Assembly (NCBI RefSeq): GCF_000227135.1
Contig: NC_018256.1
Coordinates: 65,969 to 129,968, forward strand
DNA: 64,000 nucleotides
Direction: 5' to 3'
From: Leishmania donovani
Lineage: Eukaryota; Euglenozoa; Kinetoplastea; Trypanosomatida; Trypanosomatidae
The notes below the pieces were generated by a model that saw nothing but the letters and a program-made list of their open reading frames with translations, had not been told where the DNA came from and made no database searches. Position numbers and translations under genes: made by a program. Positions within the stretch are counted from its first letter, which is position 1. Each line of letters opens with the position of its first letter. Positions 62,186 to 64,000 of this stretch are shown piece after piece.

Positions 62186-64000
62186 TTAACGATGACACCA
62201 GAACCGCGACTTTTTCGCCTGTGCAGGGGGTATCTCAGATGTCGACTTCAACGGTGATGGGCACGGAGACGAGGAGCCACCACAGGCGGTGCCGTTCACC
62301 ACCAGATTGTTCGACAGCGGCGACGACTTCGAGACCCGTTGCTGCACCGGCGACTCCGTCTCGCGCGCCTTCTGCACCAACTCTCTTGTCGCGGAGAGGT
62401 TATCGGGGCTTCCGGGAGCGATCGTCGAGTCGCCGTAAGGGACGCCAGCCACAGATTTTAGGTGCTCACCTCTGCCCTTGGGTTTCACGTGTTGGGCGAC
62501 TACTTCCTGCAGAGAGGCCAGCGGCCTCACCGCACTCGAAGAGTGGGCCGAGCGCCCACTGGGCGGCCGCAGGGGCGGCTTTGGCAGCTGCGACGCTTTA
62601 TCGTTGATCTCCTGCTTCCGCCTCTCATCCTCGCTGTCGCCGCTGTCTGCCACGTCGTTCGAAGAGCCCCAGTACGAGAAGTTACAGCCAGCACCACTGC
62701 TGCCGTCCCCCTCGCATGGCTCCTCCTCGCTGCACCGGCGCTGCACACATGGTCCCACCGCCGCAGTGTCCTCACGAGCCCCCCTCGCCGCTGCGACGGA
62801 GCGCGGCCGCCCGGCTGAGGACGTCGCCGGTGGTGAGGCAGGAGGCGCTGGCGCGGCAACGGCCGCCAGAGCAATGACGGCGCCAGCAACATTGGAGCTG
62901 CGTGACTCCTCTTTGCCGCTCTCATCCTGTTGATCCTCCTCATGGTCCTCCGTGCCAAGGTCGGGAGTGCTGCTGCCGGCGCGCGTGAGGAGACAGGGCA
63001 GTGGGGAGGTGAAGTCGGTGCAGCTTGTCAGCTGAATCCCTGGCGTCACGACGCGATCTGGCGGTGACTCCTTGAATGGGGTCGATGTCGAGAAGAAAGA
63101 CCGGTTGATTGGGCTTTGGATAGCGCTGGCGCTCTGGCTGGCGAAGCCCTGCTTGTACACGAGCGTGTGCTCCCGCGGCCTGCCCACATGGCCAGTAGCC
63201 GTGAAGGAGGCTGTGTGAACACTTGAAGCGCCGGAGAAGGAGTGTCGCCCCGCCGGCGAGGAGTTCGGCCAGGCGCACTGGCATTGGAGGCGGGCCGCTT
63301 GAAGTGGTCGTATCTCCGGCCACATCTGCGGCGCCGCAGCTTCCGCGACAGTTGGCTTAGAACGGCGCCCAAAGCCGGCGCTGGCAGCCGGGGGGCTCAG
63401 CGAAGCCATCGAAGTGCCAGAGCTCGCGAAGATGGAGGAGGCCTGGCTACTACCTGCCATGGTCTGCAGCCGATGGCGGTCAAGCACGGCCTCGCGCACC
63501 GCGCCACCTCTCGTCAACGGCGATTTAGAACCCTCCGTGCTGCATCGGCGATTTGCAGCAGCGCTCACAGAAGCAGCACCTTCGCGCGACATCAACGGAG
63601 GCATGGCGGCGCGCGCCGCCCGCGACATCAACGGTGAACCTTCTTTGTCGGACACTGGCCGCGAAGCCTGGCTACTGTGGTTCGGCCACCATAGGGTGGG
63701 CGCCGAAGACAAGTCGCTATGAATTCTGCTCGGTGGGCGTCGACCACGCGGCATCTCCACGCCCCCTGTGGCCGACGTGGACGGCTTCGCACCCACGGCC
63801 GCGGGTGTGCGGAACAGCGGGTGGCGCAGCACCGCTGAAAGCGGCAATCGCTGCCGCGGCTCTCGCACCAGCAGCTTTGTGCAGAGCTCCACCCACTGGT
63901 GGTAGTCCGTCTCCGTCATCCCGACCCGCTCGGGCACCTCCTCCAAGGCCGGAAACGACAGCGCCGAATTCAGGATCTCGCTGAACGTTTCACTGATCGT
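62186..64000 (-). CDS. Protein kinase C-terminal part with long disordered tail (5' end beyond window)
   Basis: The frame is open from the right edge to a stop at 62186-62188 and shows 604 residues. The visible N-terminal part is the end of a kinase C-lobe: ILNSALSFPALEEVPERVG, then WVELCTKLLVREPRQRLPLS and AVLRHPLF. The arginine and HP-F pattern match subdomain XI of Ser/Thr kinases. The catalytic motifs (Lys, HRD, DFG) lie outside the window, so activity and group cannot be judged. The remaining ~540 residues are Ser/Ala/Pro-rich with acidic patches and no further domain. The C-terminus is basic (KKSRFWCHR). No start is assigned, because no in-frame ATG precedes the kinase part here. Confidence 0.85.
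   Translation of the reverse strand, partial: TISETFSEILNSALSFPALEEVPERVGMTETDYHQWVELCTKLLVREPRQRLPLSAVLRHPLFRTPAAVGAKPSTSATGGVEMPRGRRPPSRIHSDLSSAPTLWWPNHSSQASRPVSDKEGSPLMSRAARAAMPPLMSREGAASVSAAANRRCSTEGSKSPLTRGGAVREAVLDRHRLQTMAGSSQASSIFASSGTSMASLSPPAASAGFGRRSKPTVAEAAAPQMWPEIRPLQAARLQCQCAWPNSSPAGRHSFSGASSVHTASFTATGHVGRPREHTLVYKQGFASQSASAIQSPINRSFFSTSTPFKESPPDRVVTPGIQLTSCTDFTSPLPCLLTRAGSSTPDLGTEDHEEDQQDESGKEESRSSNVAGAVIALAAVAAPAPPASPPATSSAGRPRSVAAARGAREDTAAVGPCVQRRCSEEEPCEGDGSSGAGCNFSYWGSSNDVADSGDSEDERRKQEINDKASQLPKPPLRPPSGRSAHSSSAVRPLASLQEVVAQHVKPKGRGEHLKSVAGVPYGDSTIAPGSPDNLSATRELVQKARETESPVQQRVSKSSPLSNNLVVNGTACGGSSSPCPSPLKSTSEIPPAQAKKSRFWCHR

Overview
The window looks like nuclear chromosomal DNA of a trypanosomatid, most likely Leishmania or a close relative. 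All 20 recognisable genes are on the minus strand, so transcription runs right to left as in a directional gene cluster. No intron was needed to read any gene. Coding sequence is GC-rich, and intergenic regions are long, low in complexity and rich in (CA)n, (TG)n and (CT)n. Polypyrimidine tracts followed by an AG, the expected spliced-leader trans-splicing signals, precede most start codons. Three copies or clusters of a ~0.6 kb dispersed repeat lie in 3' regions, which resembles the SIDER retroposons of Leishmania. The species cannot be fixed from the sequence alone.

Order of transcription, from 64000 to 1: a protein kinase C-terminus (cut by the window edge); a 3.6 kb intergenic region rich in TG/TA/CA palindromes; a small U1-type zinc-finger protein; a 1367-residue coiled-coil protein with IQ-like motifs; a UBA-UAS-UBX protein; an ArfGAP; Hsc70-interacting protein (Hip); an RS-rich tail-anchored protein; a 3.4 kb intergenic region with repeat copy C; a SNIP1-like FHA protein; a C2HC zinc-finger protein; a D-lactate dehydrogenase-like flavoenzyme with a possible PTS1; a 3.2 kb intergenic region with repeat copy A; an SPKK/SAP-domain basic protein; a tubulin-tyrosine-ligase-like protein; a 2OG-Fe(II) oxygenase; a 7 kb gene desert (repeat cluster B, a degenerate repetitive element and four of the five N gaps); RIO1 kinase; a two-TM probable mitochondrial protein; Sec24; a signal-peptide coiled-coil two-TM protein; an ATRX-like SNF2 ATPase; and a large low-complexity protein that runs off the left edge.

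The genes share no pathway. As usual in trypanosomatid clusters, neighbours are co-transcribed but functionally unrelated (vesicle coat, ribosome biogenesis, chromatin, tubulin modification, chaperone). Regulation is expected to be post-transcriptional, through trans-splicing signals and 3'UTR elements such as the SIDER-like repeats.

Several reading frames stay open upstream of the first plausible ATG. Starts were set at ATG codons, taking polypyrimidine/AG sites and domain content into account. All four 99-base N gaps have near-identical sequence on both sides, so part of the 19.8-23.7 kb region may be duplicated by the assembly. No tRNA, rRNA, CRISPR or origin was recognised.
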